A stretch of DNA of 64,000 nt from Acetobacteraceae bacterium (GCA_030041375.1 JASHOA010000044.1:36299-100298), one strand, 5' to 3'; positions 1-8,535 are shown, counted from the first letter of the stretch. Notes: generated by a model from the sequence alone, not told the origin. Made by a program: numbers and translations.

Positions 1-2
1 TC

Positions 3-914
3 GAGGCCTGCCTTGCTGCCGGCGCTCAGCCCCGGGCAATCAGCTACGGCAACACCGTGAAGAAGGCGGCCGCCATTCGTGCGGCGCATGCGGCGGGGGT
101 CGATCTTTTCGCCTTCGACAGCGCCGAAGAGCTTCGGAAGCTGGCCGAAAACGCGCCGGGCGCGCGGGTCTATTGCCGCGTCAGTGTCGCGAACGAAGGT
201 GCGGAGTGGCCGCTGGCGAGAAAGTTCGGCGCCGACTTGGCGCTCGCGCGCGAGCTGATGCTGAGCGCGGCCTCATTCGGGCTCGACCCGTGCGGCCTTT
301 CCTTCCATGTCGGCAGCCAGCAGACCCGGACCGACACCTACGAGGCGGCGATCGGGCGGGTGGCGATGCTGTTCACCGATCTGATGGAGGCCGGGCTCGA
401 TCTCCGCCTCTTCAATCTCGGCGGCGGCTTTCCCGTGCGCTATCGCGATGCGGTGCCGGAGATCGACGCCTTCGCCGCCGCGATCATGCTGGCGATGACA
501 CGGCATTTCGGCAACGCACTACCGGGGATGCTGATCGAGCCGGGCCGGTTTCTCTCGGCAGATGCCGGCGTTGTCGCCTCGGAGGTGGTGCTGGTCAGCC
601 GGCGCCTGCGAAACGATCCGCTGCGGTGGGTTTATCTCGATGTCGGACGTTTCGGCGGCCTCGCGGAGACGGAGAACGAGGCGATCCGGTATCGGATCAC
701 GACCGAGCACGACGGCGGGCCGGAGGGGCCGGTGGCGATTGCCGGACCGACCTGCGACGGGGCGGATGTACTTTATCAGCGCACGCCGTATCGGCTGCCG
801 CTCGCGCTTTCCGCCGGCGACCGGGTGCTGTTGCATGCCGCCGGGGCGTACGTGACAACATACGCGAGCCAGTGCTTCAACGGCTTCGCTCCGCTGGCCG
901 AGTACTATCTCTGA
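3..914 (+). CDS. Type III PLP-dependent decarboxylase (ornithine/lysine decarboxylase family), 5' end outside window
   Basis: Decarboxylates a basic amino acid, probably ornithine, to a diamine for polyamine synthesis in the cytoplasm. The reading frame is open to the left edge and already in family sequence (ISYGNTVKKAAAIRAA, near position 40), so the GTG at 57 is internal and the true start lies upstream. Visible family landmarks are FHVGSQ in the barrel, the PLP-phosphate motif IEPGRF, the active-site cysteine in GPTCDGADVL, and the C-terminal TTYASQCFNGF. The substrate (ornithine, lysine or both) cannot be read from sequence. It is first in a tight + strand run with the VOC, VUT and queA genes, 25 bases ahead of the next start. 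Confidence 0.9.
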   Translation, partial: EACLAAGAQPRAISYGNTVKKAAAIRAAHAAGVDLFAFDSAEELRKLAENAPGARVYCRVSVANEGAEWPLARKFGADLALARELMLSAASFGLDPCGLSFHVGSQQTRTDTYEAAIGRVAMLFTDLMEAGLDLRLFNLGGGFPVRYRDAVPEIDAFAAAIMLAMTRHFGNALPGMLIEPGRFLSADAGVVASEVVLVSRRLRNDPLRWVYLDVGRFGGLAETENEAIRYRITTEHDGGPEGPVAIAGPTCDGADVLYQRTPYRLPLALSAGDRVLLHAAGAYVTTYASQCFNGFAPLAEYYL

Positions 915-939
915 TCCTGACAGGGCTGCCGGGACCTTC

Positions 940-1335
940 ATGCGCTTCACGATCGACCGGATCGACCATCTTGTTGTCACCTGCGCCGATCTGGAACGGT
1001 CGGCCTCCTGGTATCAGCGGGTGCTCGGCATGGAGCGTGAGAGTTTCGGGCCGGACCGGCGGACGGCGCTGCGATTCGGCAGCCAGAAGCTCAACCTGCA
1101 CCAGGAGGGGGCGGAGTTTTTGCCCAATGCCGCTCGGGCGCGGCCCGGCAGCATCGATATCTGCTTCGTCACCGCGATCGCGGCGACGGATGTGGTGCAG
1201 CATCTCGGTGCCTGCGGTGTGGCGATCGAGGTCGGGCCGGTCGAGCAGACCGGTGCGCTGGGCCCGATGACCTCGGTCTATTGCCGCGATCCCGACGGCA
1301 ACCTGATCGAGATCGCGACCTACCTTCCCGAGTGA
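940..1335 (+). CDS. VOC family (glyoxalase/bleomycin-resistance fold) protein
   Basis: A 131-residue single-domain vicinal-oxygen-chelate protein. It opens with the typical first strand (IDHLVVTCADLERSASWY) and closes with the last strand DPDGNLIEIATY, whose Glu is a usual metal ligand, as is His of IDHL. The middle contains SQKLNLHQ, as in the glyoxalase-I-like virulence-protein subgroup. Members are metal-dependent lyases, dioxygenases or binding proteins, and the substrate is not deducible here. It sits 25 bases after the decarboxylase and 4 bases before the VUT gene, so it is probably co-transcribed. Confidence 0.85.
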   Translation: MRFTIDRIDHLVVTCADLERSASWYQRVLGMERESFGPDRRTALRFGSQKLNLHQEGAEFLPNAARARPGSIDICFVTAIAATDVVQHLGACGVAIEVGPVEQTGALGPMTSVYCRDPDGNLIEIATYLPE

Positions 1336-1339
1336 GCCG

Positions 1340-1888
1340 ATGGAGAACGGGTGGGCGCGGCGGCTCGGATTTGTCGCCTTCGCCGGGTTCCTGAGCCTCA
1401 TTCCGCTTGCCAACTGGATGGTGCTGCATGTCGGCACCGCCTGCCCGCCGGGCGAGCCCTGCGTGGTGCCGGTTGCGCCCGGGCTCCTGGCCCCTTCGGG
1501 GGTGCTGACGGTGGGGGTGGCGCTGGTGCTCCGGGATGTCGTGCAGCGCTGCCTCGGCCCGTGGCCGAGCCTGGTTGCGATCGCGCTCGGCTCGGTGCTT
1601 TCGGCGGCGCTGGCTCCGGCCGCGCTGGTGGTGGCTTCGGCCGCCGCTTTCTTCCTGAGCGAGCTGGTCGATTTCGCGGTCTATTCGCCGCTGCAGCGAC
1701 GCCGCCTGATGCTGGCCGTGCTGTTGTCTGCTTTGCTGGGACTCACTGTCGATTCCTTCGTTTTTCTCTGGCTCGCATTCGGGAGCCTGGCCTTCCTGCC
1801 GGGCCAGATCGTCGGCAAGGCCTGGGCGGTGCTGTTCAGCATTCCCTTCATCCGTCTGCTGCGCCGGTTGGTGCCGACGCCCGCATGA
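1340..1888 (+). CDS. VUT family membrane protein, probable queuosine-precursor transporter
   Basis: A 182-residue, very hydrophobic protein with about five or six membrane segments. It has the VUT/YhhQ-type stretch FFLSELVDFAVYSPLQRR followed by a conserved helix with DSFVFLWLAFG. Family members such as E. coli YhhQ import 7-cyano-7-deazaguanine (preQ0) or preQ1 for queuosine synthesis. The next gene, 10 bases on, is queA, which makes a queuosine-precursor role likely here (inference from context). An insert between the first two helices carries two cysteines (TACPPGEPC), possibly a small periplasmic loop. It starts 4 bases after the VOC stop. Confidence 0.8.
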   Translation: MENGWARRLGFVAFAGFLSLIPLANWMVLHVGTACPPGEPCVVPVAPGLLAPSGVLTVGVALVLRDVVQRCLGPWPSLVAIALGSVLSAALAPAALVVASAAAFFLSELVDFAVYSPLQRRRLMLAVLLSALLGLTVDSFVFLWLAFGSLAFLPGQIVGKAWAVLFSIPFIRLLRRLVPTPA

Positions 1889-1898
1889 TCGGTTCCCC

Positions 1899-2921
1899 GT
1901 GCGACTGGCCGACTTCTCCTTCGAGCTGCCGGCGGAACTGATCGCGCAGGTGCCGGTCAGTCCGCGCAGCGCCGCGCGGCTGCTCGTGATCGGGCGGGAG
2001 GGGCTTGTCGATTCTGCCATCGCCCGGCTGCCGGAGCTGTTGAGAGCCGGCGACATCCTGGTCGTGAACGACACGCGCGTCTTTGCTGCGGAACTCGAAG
2101 GGCGGCGGGGTCAAGCGCGGATCGGCATCACGCTCGATCGGAAGCTTGCGGACGGCACATGGTCGGCGCTGGCGCGGAATGCGCGGCGACTTCATGTCAA
2201 CGATCACATCGCATTCGCGGGCGGGCTCAGCGCGAGGGTGCTGTCCCGTGCCGCCGATGGCAGTGTGAAGCTCCGTTTCACCGGGCCGGAGCCGACAGAA
2301 GCGGCGCGGCTCAAGCTTCCGCCCTATATCGCCCGTCCGCACGGCCCGACGGCGGCGGACGAGGAGAGTTATCAGACGATCTTTGCGACCCGGCCGGGTG
2401 CGGTAGCGGCGCCGACGGCGGGATTGCATTTCACGGCGGAGCTGCTGGCGGCGCTGGCGGCGCGCGGCGTTCGCATGGCGAGGATCACGCTGCACGTGGG
2501 GGCGGGGACGTTCCTGCCGCTGCGCCAAGAGACGCTCGAGGACGTGCGGCTGCATGCCGAGCGCGGCCTGGTTTCCGAGCAGGCGGCGCGGGCGATCAAC
2601 GAGGCGCGGGCGGCAGGCGGGCGGATTGTCGCCGTCGGCACCACGGCGCTCCGGCTGCTCGAAGCGGCGGCGGGGCCGTCTGGCGAGGTCAATCCGTTCG
2701 ACGGCGAGACGAGCCTGTTTCTGAAGCCGGGACACCGTTTTCTCACGGCGGAGCGGCTGCTCACCAATTTCCACCTGCCGCGCTCGAGCCTGTTCGTGCT
2801 GGTTGCGGCGTTCGCCGGGAGGGAACGGATGCACGCGGCTTATCGGCATGCGATCGCGGCGCGCTACCGGTTCTACTCCTACGGCGATGCCTGCCTCATC
2901 GAGCGCCGCCCGGAAGTCTGA
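1899..2921 (+). CDS. queA: S-adenosylmethionine:tRNA ribosyltransferase-isomerase QueA
   Basis: QueA transfers and isomerises the ribosyl part of S-adenosylmethionine onto preQ1-modified tRNA, giving epoxyqueuosine at position 34 of GUN-anticodon tRNAs. The 340 residues match full family length. Recognisable blocks are LADFSFELPAELIAQ and ARLLVI at the N-terminus, ILVVNDTRVFAAELEGRR, AAPTAGLHFTAELL and ITLHVGAGTF in the middle, and TNFHLPRSSLFVLVAAFAG near the end. The start is GTG at 1899, because the nearby ATG at 1885 is out of frame. It is the last gene of the decarboxylase-VOC-VUT-queA run. Confidence 0.97.
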   Translation: MRLADFSFELPAELIAQVPVSPRSAARLLVIGREGLVDSAIARLPELLRAGDILVVNDTRVFAAELEGRRGQARIGITLDRKLADGTWSALARNARRLHVNDHIAFAGGLSARVLSRAADGSVKLRFTGPEPTEAARLKLPPYIARPHGPTAADEESYQTIFATRPGAVAAPTAGLHFTAELLAALAARGVRMARITLHVGAGTFLPLRQETLEDVRLHAERGLVSEQAARAINEARAAGGRIVAVGTTALRLLEAAAGPSGEVNPFDGETSLFLKPGHRFLTAERLLTNFHLPRSSLFVLVAAFAGRERMHAAYRHAIAARYRFYSYGDACLIERRPEV

Positions 2922-2947
2922 TCAGCGCCGGCGGAGGAGTGCGGGCG

Positions 2948-3145
2948 TCAGCTTCGGGTCGGCGTCGGATCGATCGCGTCGGCGCAGGTGTCGGTCGGTG
3001 CCGCGGCAACGGGCCCGGCGATGGGGACCATTTTCAACCCCGCAGAAGCGACACGGCATGGGGCCGCGACGACACCGCAGCCGGCGAGGGCGGCGAGTGC
3101 CAGCAGCGCCATGACGCCGAAGAACGCTCGCATGGTGGTTCTCAT
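2948..3145 (-). CDS. Small lipoprotein, DUF6726-like
   Basis: A 65-residue predicted lipoprotein. The ATG at 3145 gives a short basic start, a hydrophobic core (FFGVMALLALAALAG) and a lipobox cysteine at residue 22 (LAGC). The mature part, GVVAAPCRVASAGLKMVPIA, resembles small Proteobacterial lipoproteins grouped as DUF6726, recalled from memory rather than searched. It is convergent with queA, with 26 bases between the two stops. An in-frame ATG at 3175 exists, but its extra residues are polar and have no clear ribosome site. The function is unknown. Confidence 0.65.
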   Translation of the reverse strand: MRTTMRAFFGVMALLALAALAGCGVVAAPCRVASAGLKMVPIAGPVAAAPTDTCADAIDPTPTRS

Positions 3146-3224
3146 GGACCCAGAGTTCGGCGGGCAATGCGGCACGAGTTTGGCCCGAGAGGGGAAAAGA
3201 CGTGACTATTGTGGGCCGTTCGCT

Positions 3225-3695
3225 TCATCGCCCGCGGATGGCGACGGCCCGCGCGAGGCTCGCCTCCGGCCAGAGCTTCCGTGAATCATAGTAGGCTTCG
3301 AAAGCCACAACACCGTCGGGCAGGCGTACCCACGGCAGCTTCGAGCGGACATAGATATGCACGTCCGGCGAAAGAAGCGACGGTTCGTCGAGGGTGCCGA
3401 CGCGCACGAAGCGAAGTTCATTGCGGCCGCCATATTCGCTCCAGAGCGCCACCCCACAACCCGTGCAGCGGAAGATGCGGTGCGGCCGGCCGCTATCGGT
3501 TGGCACCGTGACCGGTTCGGGCGCGGCGCCGAGCACGGCGATCCGGTCGGTCTCGATCAGCGCGTTGATGACGAAGGCGCTGCCGGTCTGGCGCTGGCAA
3601 TCGCGGCAATGGCAGCAATGCACGAACATCGGTGCCGAGGTCAGCCGGTAGCGTACGGCACCGCACGCGCAGCCGCCCTCGATCCCCTCTGCCAT
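3225..3695 (-). CDS. GFA family (glutathione-dependent formaldehyde-activating/CENP-V-like) zinc protein
   Basis: A 156-residue protein with the full zinc-ligand pattern of the GFA fold. The clusters are GGCACGAVRY near residue 8, HCCHCRDCQRQTGSAF near 27, and FRCTGCGVALWSEYG near 75. Family members bind zinc and were named for glutathione-formaldehyde chemistry, though most have no proven reaction. The gene has a good ribosome-binding sequence (GGGAGG upstream of ATG at 3695) and is divergent from the DUF427 gene, with a 75-base shared promoter gap. Confidence 0.88.
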   Translation of the reverse strand: MAEGIEGGCACGAVRYRLTSAPMFVHCCHCRDCQRQTGSAFVINALIETDRIAVLGAAPEPVTVPTDSGRPHRIFRCTGCGVALWSEYGGRNELRFVRVGTLDEPSLLSPDVHIYVRSKLPWVRLPDGVVAFEAYYDSRKLWPEASLARAVAIRGR

Positions 3696-3770
3696 CCTGT
3701 TTTCCCTCCCCGTGAGACCCGGTTGGGATTATGCTCCTGTTCGCAGGCGCGGCTCCACGAGAGAGGTTCC

Positions 3771-4052
3771 ATGCAGGCAATTCTCGATTGCCACGTGATC
3801 GCCGAGAGCGAGGACGTGATCGAATGCGGAGGCTATTTTTATTTCGCGTCCGCTTCCGTTCAGAGGGGTTGGCTGGAACGGACCGAGAAGACCGAGGACG
3901 ATCTCGCCTGCCCGCACGGCGTGCAGTTCTATGACGTGGTGATCGCAGGCCAGCGGCATCTACGCGCCGCCTGGTCGTACGAAAGCCCGTGCCCGGAGAT
4001 GCAACAGGTGGGCGGGCGGTTCGGTTTCTGGCAGGAGGTCGAGGTCCGCTGA
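3771..4052 (+). CDS. DUF427 domain-containing protein
   Basis: A complete 93-residue single DUF427 domain. It runs from MQAILDCHVIAES through GGYFYFASASVQRGWLERTE and ACPHGVQFYDVVIAG to the C-terminal tryptophan strand FGFWQEVEV. The family is a small beta-tent fold of unknown activity. The start is the ATG at 3771, preceded by GAGAGG. An upstream reading frame exists in the same register but lies antisense to the GFA gene. A 57-residue membrane peptide follows 22 bases downstream and may be co-transcribed. Confidence 0.85.
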   Translation: MQAILDCHVIAESEDVIECGGYFYFASASVQRGWLERTEKTEDDLACPHGVQFYDVVIAGQRHLRAAWSYESPCPEMQQVGGRFGFWQEVEVR

Positions 4053-4074
4053 GGGCGGACCGTAGCCGGCGAAT

Positions 4075-4248
4075 ATGACGGCCCTCGGCTGCCTTCTGCC
4101 GTTCGGGCTGATGATCGCGGGCGCGGTCGTGGGCGCCGCGGTCGGCGGCACGCATGGCGGGGTGATCGGGCTCATTGCCGGATTCGCGCTCGGTGTCGTC
4201 ATCGGGGCCGGCCTGTTCTGGGGCCTGGCCCGGATCGAGCGGGGCTGA
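4075..4248 (+). CDS. Small glycine-zipper membrane protein (57 residues)
   Basis: A short frame from ATG 4075 to TGA 4246-4248 encodes 57 residues, almost all hydrophobic or glycine. Two helices are visible: one around LLPFGLMIAGAVVGAAVGG, the other around GLIAGFALGVVIGAGLFWG, ending in ARIERG. The GxxxG spacing repeats are typical of glycine-zipper proteins that pack or oligomerise in membranes. Its bias against stop codons and charges argues for a real gene. It follows the DUF427 gene closely and is convergent with the hydroxylase gene, with 3 bases between the stops. The function is unknown. Confidence 0.6.
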   Translation: MTALGCLLPFGLMIAGAVVGAAVGGTHGGVIGLIAGFALGVVIGAGLFWGLARIERG

Positions 4249-4251
4249 AGG

Positions 4252-5097
4252 TCAGCGCAGAAAAGACCAGTTCTTGTAGAACATCCGCTGGAACGAGCCG
4301 GATACGAGACGCACGGTGCGGACGGTGGCGTTGAACAGCGCGTTGCAGCGGTTGGGGCGCAGGATGTCCATGAAGAGGCAGTAGCGCACGTGATCCACGT
4401 CGTTGATCGAGCGGTGGAAGAACGTGTCGTCGAAAATAAAAAGCGGTTCGTCCATCCAGTAATGGGTCTTGTCGTCCACTTCGATGAAGACCTCGCGGCT
4501 GGCGATCGGATCGAGATTGAAGAGCACGCGGAAAGTGAGGCGGAGCGGGCCGAAATGCCAATGCGTCCGCTCGCGCGTGTTGAAGACGGAAAGCGCGATC
4601 GTCTTGATGTAGCGGTAGTTCTGCTCGAAGGCGGGGATGCGGAGTGCCGGCGATTGCGGCTCCCCATACCATTGGAAGGTGAACATGCCGCGGCGGTTGC
4701 CGGCCAGCGTCTTCGCCACGTGCGCCTTCACCTCGGCCGCGTGCTCGGTCAGCGCCCGGGTGCAGGCTGCGATCTCGGCCTGATGGGCGGCAGGAAGGTC
4801 AGTGAGGCGGAATACGCCGCGGTTGCGGTGCGAGAAGAGATCGGCCAGCAGGTTGAGCGGCGAGAGCAGCCAGGTGAGGATGCCGTTGCCCGTGAAATAC
4901 TGCTCGACGAGGCGCAGCGTGATGCGGCGGTGGCGCAGCAGATCGGCGCCGCCGCAGGCAACGAGGATCGCGGTTGGCACCGGCACGAACCAAGCCGCGG
5001 GAACGAGGATCACCAGTACGACGGCGAGGCGGCGCAGGCGCTTGACCGCCGGGTTGCGGCGCCTCGGCACGGTGATTCGTTCGGCCTCTGCTGCCAT
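4252..5097 (-). CDS. Aspartyl/asparaginyl beta-hydroxylase domain protein, LpxO-like
   Basis: A 281-residue Fe(II)/2-oxoglutarate dioxygenase. An N-terminal membrane helix (LAVVLVILVPAAWFVPVPTA) is followed by a soluble region and then the beta-hydroxylase domain. Iron and cosubstrate residues are visible: His of THWHFGPLRLTFRVLF, His of FIFDDTFFHRSIND, and the 2-oxoglutarate arginine of VRYCLFMDILRP. LpxO enzymes with this layout hydroxylate a secondary acyl chain of lipid A at the inner membrane, and that role is inferred here. The ATG at 5097 is chosen because GAGGGAG precedes it; residues upstream of it look like non-coding sequence. Confidence 0.82.
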   Translation of the reverse strand: MAAEAERITVPRRRNPAVKRLRRLAVVLVILVPAAWFVPVPTAILVACGGADLLRHRRITLRLVEQYFTGNGILTWLLSPLNLLADLFSHRNRGVFRLTDLPAAHQAEIAACTRALTEHAAEVKAHVAKTLAGNRRGMFTFQWYGEPQSPALRIPAFEQNYRYIKTIALSVFNTRERTHWHFGPLRLTFRVLFNLDPIASREVFIEVDDKTHYWMDEPLFIFDDTFFHRSINDVDHVRYCLFMDILRPNRCNALFNATVRTVRLVSGSFQRMFYKNWSFLR

Positions 5098-5203
5098 CCG
5101 TCTCCCTCGGGTTCCTGCGGCGCGGAAGGGGCTCCGTCGCACAAAAGGCCCGGCGGGGCAATCGACCCGCGCCGGGCCGCCCGCCCGTATCGGGCCGGCC
5201 GGA

Positions 5204-7318
5204 TCAGCGGGCGGTGGCACCCCTCCGCCGCACCACCACATCGACGGTGATCGAAGCGAGCAGGACGAGGGCGGTCGCCATCAGTTGCACGGCGGCGCTC
5301 AGACCCAGGAGCGCCATGCCGTTGACGATTCCGGCGATCACGATGCCGCCGATCACCGCGTGCAGCGGTTGGCCCCGTCCGCCGAACAGGCTGGTGCCGC
5401 CGATCACGGCGGTGGCCACCACGTAGAGCACGATCGTGCCGCCGTCGAAGCTGGTCGAGATCGAGCGCAGGCGGGAAGCATAGATGATGCCGCCGATGCC
5501 CGCCGTGAAGCCGGCAAGCGTGAAGGCCATCGTCCTGATCCAGGCGAGGTTGATGCCGGCGCGGCGCGCCGCTTCGGCGTTGCCGCCGATCGCATAGATG
5601 TAGCGCCCGAAACGGGTACGGCCGAGCAGAAACGTCCAGGCGATCAGAACGGCGAACACGATCGGGATCACCCAGGGCATGCCGTTGAAGGGAAACGCCG
5701 GCACGCCCCGATTGGTGTTGCAGATGAGAACGATCACGATGCCGGCCACCGCGGCGACGACGATCTTCAGGACGACGATGGCCCGGGGCGGCGCGGAAAG
5801 GCCGCTCGAGCGGCGCTGGCGGTCGCGGACGATGGTGATCAGCGCGAACAGGATCACCACGATCGCCATCAGGATCCAGCCGCCGGCGCTGCTCAGCGTG
5901 CCATTGGCGAGGCCGTTGATGACTTCGTTGCGGATCGGGATCGTGCCGCCGGTGCCGAGCAGGGCGATCATGATTCCCTGGAAGCCGAGCAGCCCCGCCA
6001 GCGTGACCACGAAGGAAGGCAACCTGAGCCGCGTGATCAGCGATCCCTGCACCAGGCCGAGGAACGACGTGATGATGAGGGCGACGATGATCGCCGCTCC
6101 CCATCCCCAGTCCTGGCCGGGGGCGACCAGTTCGGTCACGATGACCCCGCCGATACCGGCAACGTAGCCGAGGGAGAGGTCGATCTCGCCGAGCAGCAGG
6201 ATGAACACTTCGCCCATGCCGATCAGCATGAAGACCGCGCCCTGCACCATCAGGTTCACGAGGTTGCCGGCGGAGAGGAACTTCGCGTTCTGGGTCTGGA
6301 AGATGATGGCGATCAGGATGGCGCCGAGCAGTACCGGCAAAACGCCGCTCTGCCCGGCGGCGATGCGCGACCAGAGCGCCTGCCCGTAGCTCATCGTCGG
6401 GGCGCGGGAGACCTCGGGCGGGGCCTCCGGCAGGTCGCTCACCATTTCGGAGGTGCTCTGCGGGGCTGGCCGCTCGGGGGCGGCGAGCGTGAGCGCCGAT
6501 TCGCCTGCCAGTTCTGGCGGTGCCGAATCGGCGGCCCGGCTGGCAGGCTCGACGTGGCGGGCGGTGTGGCCGAGCGTCATCAACTCGACGGCCATGCGCG
6601 GGTCGAACTCGCTGGCCTCGCCCGCACGGACCATCCGGCCGAGTCTGAGAATGGCGATGCGATCGGACACCGCGAAGACGTCGTTCATGTTGTGCGAGAC
6701 CATGACGACGGCGAGGCCATTGTCGGCCAGGCGGCGCACCAGTTCGAGCACCTGCCTGGTCTGCGCGACGCCGAGGGCTGCGGTCGGCTCGTCGAGGATG
6801 ACGAGCTTTGAGTTCCACATCACGGCCTTCGCCACGGCGACCGACTGGCGCTGGCCGCCGGAGAGCGATTCCACCAGCATCCGGACCGAGCGGACGGTTG
6901 TGACGTGCAGCTCGGCAAGGGTCCGGGCAGCGGCCTGCTCCATGCTATCCTCGTCGAGCAGGCCCCACTTCACCCGCTCCCGGCCGAGGAACATGTTCTG
7001 AACGACGTCGAGATTGTCGCAGAGCGCAAGGTCCTGATAGACGACCTCGATGCCGAGCGCCGAAGAATCGCCCGGGGCGTGGATCTGGACCGGCTTGCCT
7101 TCCCAGATGATGTCGCCGGCATCGGCGGCGTGGATGCCGGCGATGGTCTTGATCAGCACGGATTTGCCGGCGCCGTTGTCTCCGAGCAGGGCGGTCACCT
7201 TGCCGGGCGGCACCTCGAGGTCGACGCCGTAGAGCGCCTGGACGGCGCCAAAACGCTTCTGAACCCCATGCAGCGTGAGCCGGCTCTCAGCAGCGGTTGT
7301 CGTTCCGGCTTCGTTCAT
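5204..7318 (-). CDS. Fused sugar ABC transporter ATPase-permease (XylG-XylH type)
   Basis: One 704-residue polypeptide joins both inner-membrane parts of a xylose/ribose-class importer. The ATPase half covers about residues 10-260: Walker A GDNGAGKS at 46-53, signature LSGGQ at 152-156, Walker B VILDEPTA near 175, and a switch His in VMVSHNMNDVF. An Ala/Pro/Glu-rich linker (about 270-340) leads to a permease of roughly ten helices with the family stretch LGEIDLSLGYVAG. XylG-type ATPases usually carry two nucleotide-binding domains; here there is one, so a homodimer would supply two. The start at 7318 has GGGAGGG upstream. It follows the binding-protein gene by 26 bases. Confidence 0.9.
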   Translation of the reverse strand: MNEAGTTTAAESRLTLHGVQKRFGAVQALYGVDLEVPPGKVTALLGDNGAGKSVLIKTIAGIHAADAGDIIWEGKPVQIHAPGDSSALGIEVVYQDLALCDNLDVVQNMFLGRERVKWGLLDEDSMEQAAARTLAELHVTTVRSVRMLVESLSGGQRQSVAVAKAVMWNSKLVILDEPTAALGVAQTRQVLELVRRLADNGLAVVMVSHNMNDVFAVSDRIAILRLGRMVRAGEASEFDPRMAVELMTLGHTARHVEPASRAADSAPPELAGESALTLAAPERPAPQSTSEMVSDLPEAPPEVSRAPTMSYGQALWSRIAAGQSGVLPVLLGAILIAIIFQTQNAKFLSAGNLVNLMVQGAVFMLIGMGEVFILLLGEIDLSLGYVAGIGGVIVTELVAPGQDWGWGAAIIVALIITSFLGLVQGSLITRLRLPSFVVTLAGLLGFQGIMIALLGTGGTIPIRNEVINGLANGTLSSAGGWILMAIVVILFALITIVRDRQRRSSGLSAPPRAIVVLKIVVAAVAGIVIVLICNTNRGVPAFPFNGMPWVIPIVFAVLIAWTFLLGRTRFGRYIYAIGGNAEAARRAGINLAWIRTMAFTLAGFTAGIGGIIYASRLRSISTSFDGGTIVLYVVATAVIGGTSLFGGRGQPLHAVIGGIVIAGIVNGMALLGLSAAVQLMATALVLLASITVDVVVRRRGATAR

Positions 7319-7344
7319 CGCCGTTGCCCTCCCGTGGGCGCCGG

Positions 7345-8535
7345 TCAGGGTGTGATGCCGGCCGCCTTGCAGTCGCTGGCGAGGCCGCCGGCGCACAGCT
7401 TGGCGGCGGGAACGAACCCGTCCTTCACCACGGTCGCGGCCATGTTCTTCGGCGTCACCCAGATCGGCGTGAGCAGCACCGAAGGAACCGCCTGGTTTGC
7501 GGTGGTATCCATCGTCGTGCCGTTGACCAGCGCCTTCGGCGGCTCCGCCCCGGCGCGCAGATAGATGGCGAGCGCTGCCGTCGCCTGCGCCTCCAGATAG
7601 ATCGGCTTATAGACCGAGCCGCACTGGAAGCCTGACAGTACGTTCTGCATGCCGGTCAGCGTCGCGTCCTGCCCTGTGGTCGGGAACCGCCGCGGCGGGA
7701 CCCTGAGCGTGCGCAGATAGGAGATCACGGCGTTCGCCGTGTCGTCGTTCGGCATCACGACGGCGTTGATGTTGGGATGAGCGGTGAACTGCTCCTGGAA
7801 TGTCGTCAGCGCAACCGACGGGTCCCAGGTGCCGGCGGGCTCGCCGACCTTCACGAACCGCCCGGAAGCGAAATATGGCTGCAAGACGCCGTTGTAGCCT
7901 TCGGCGAACAGCGTTGCATTGTTGTCGGTCGGCGCGCCGCGCATCACCAGGAGTTGCGGCTTCGCGACGTTCCAGTCCTTGAGGCAGGCCACCATGCCTT
8001 CGCCGATCAGCCGACCGACGGTTACGTTGTTGAAGCTGACATAGAAGCCTCGGCTGCCCCCGAGGGTCAGGCGGTCGTAGTCGATCACCTTGGCGCCGTG
8101 CGACTTCCCGTAGGTTTCGATCGAGGCGCCGACGCCGGAGGAGATGGGATCCATGACCAGCACGGTCGCGCCCTGCGAGATGGCCGCCTGCGCTTGGGTC
8201 AGCTCGGTTGCCTCACTGCCCTGGGCGTTGGTGATGAGCACCTGGTCGGCTGACATCCCGGCCATCGCAAACGCTTTCTTCAGGTAGGGCGTATCGAAGG
8301 AGGTGTAGCGCGCGGAGGTCGTCGTTTCCGGCAGCAGGACGCCGATTTTCCCTTTGCCCTGGGCAACGAGCGGCTTGAGCGCCGCCATCGCCGAGAAGTC
8401 GGCCGAGAAGGAATCGACCGACAGAGCGGGGGCCTGGGCGAACGCCGGCGCCTCCGCGACGCCGAGGGCAAACGCAAGGCACATCAGCACACTGAGGCCC
8501 TTCAGGAGGCTGCGCTCGATGGTGAAGCCGGACAT
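7345..8535 (-). CDS. Sugar ABC transporter substrate-binding protein, XylF-like
   Basis: A 396-residue periplasmic binding protein. A signal peptide ends near APAFAQA. The mature part has the D-xylose-binding landmarks KIGVLLPETTTSARY, AISQGATVLVMDPIS, VIDYDRLTLGG and VVMPNDDTANAV, with FPTTGQDATLTGMQNVLSG in the second lobe. It delivers a pentose or similar sugar to the fused ATPase-permease just downstream. The start at 8535 has GGAGGGGAGGG upstream, and a larger antisense frame running into the glgP region is ignored. It may be regulated from the gap shared with glgP. Confidence 0.9.
   Translation of the reverse strand: MSGFTIERSLLKGLSVLMCLAFALGVAEAPAFAQAPALSVDSFSADFSAMAALKPLVAQGKGKIGVLLPETTTSARYTSFDTPYLKKAFAMAGMSADQVLITNAQGSEATELTQAQAAISQGATVLVMDPISSGVGASIETYGKSHGAKVIDYDRLTLGGSRGFYVSFNNVTVGRLIGEGMVACLKDWNVAKPQLLVMRGAPTDNNATLFAEGYNGVLQPYFASGRFVKVGEPAGTWDPSVALTTFQEQFTAHPNINAVVMPNDDTANAVISYLRTLRVPPRRFPTTGQDATLTGMQNVLSGFQCGSVYKPIYLEAQATAALAIYLRAGAEPPKALVNGTTMDTTANQAVPSVLLTPIWVTPKNMAATVVKDGFVPAAKLCAGGLASDCKAAGITP

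Noticed and set aside
1885..1887. ATG at 1885 as the queA start
   Set aside because: Out of frame with queA and part of the VUT stop region; the GTG at 1899 is in frame and matches the family start.
4802..6811. A 669-residue plus-strand frame opposite the LpxO-like and ABC genes
   Set aside because: Runs antisense through two recognised genes and is rich in Asp/His/Gly repeats typical of shadow frames.
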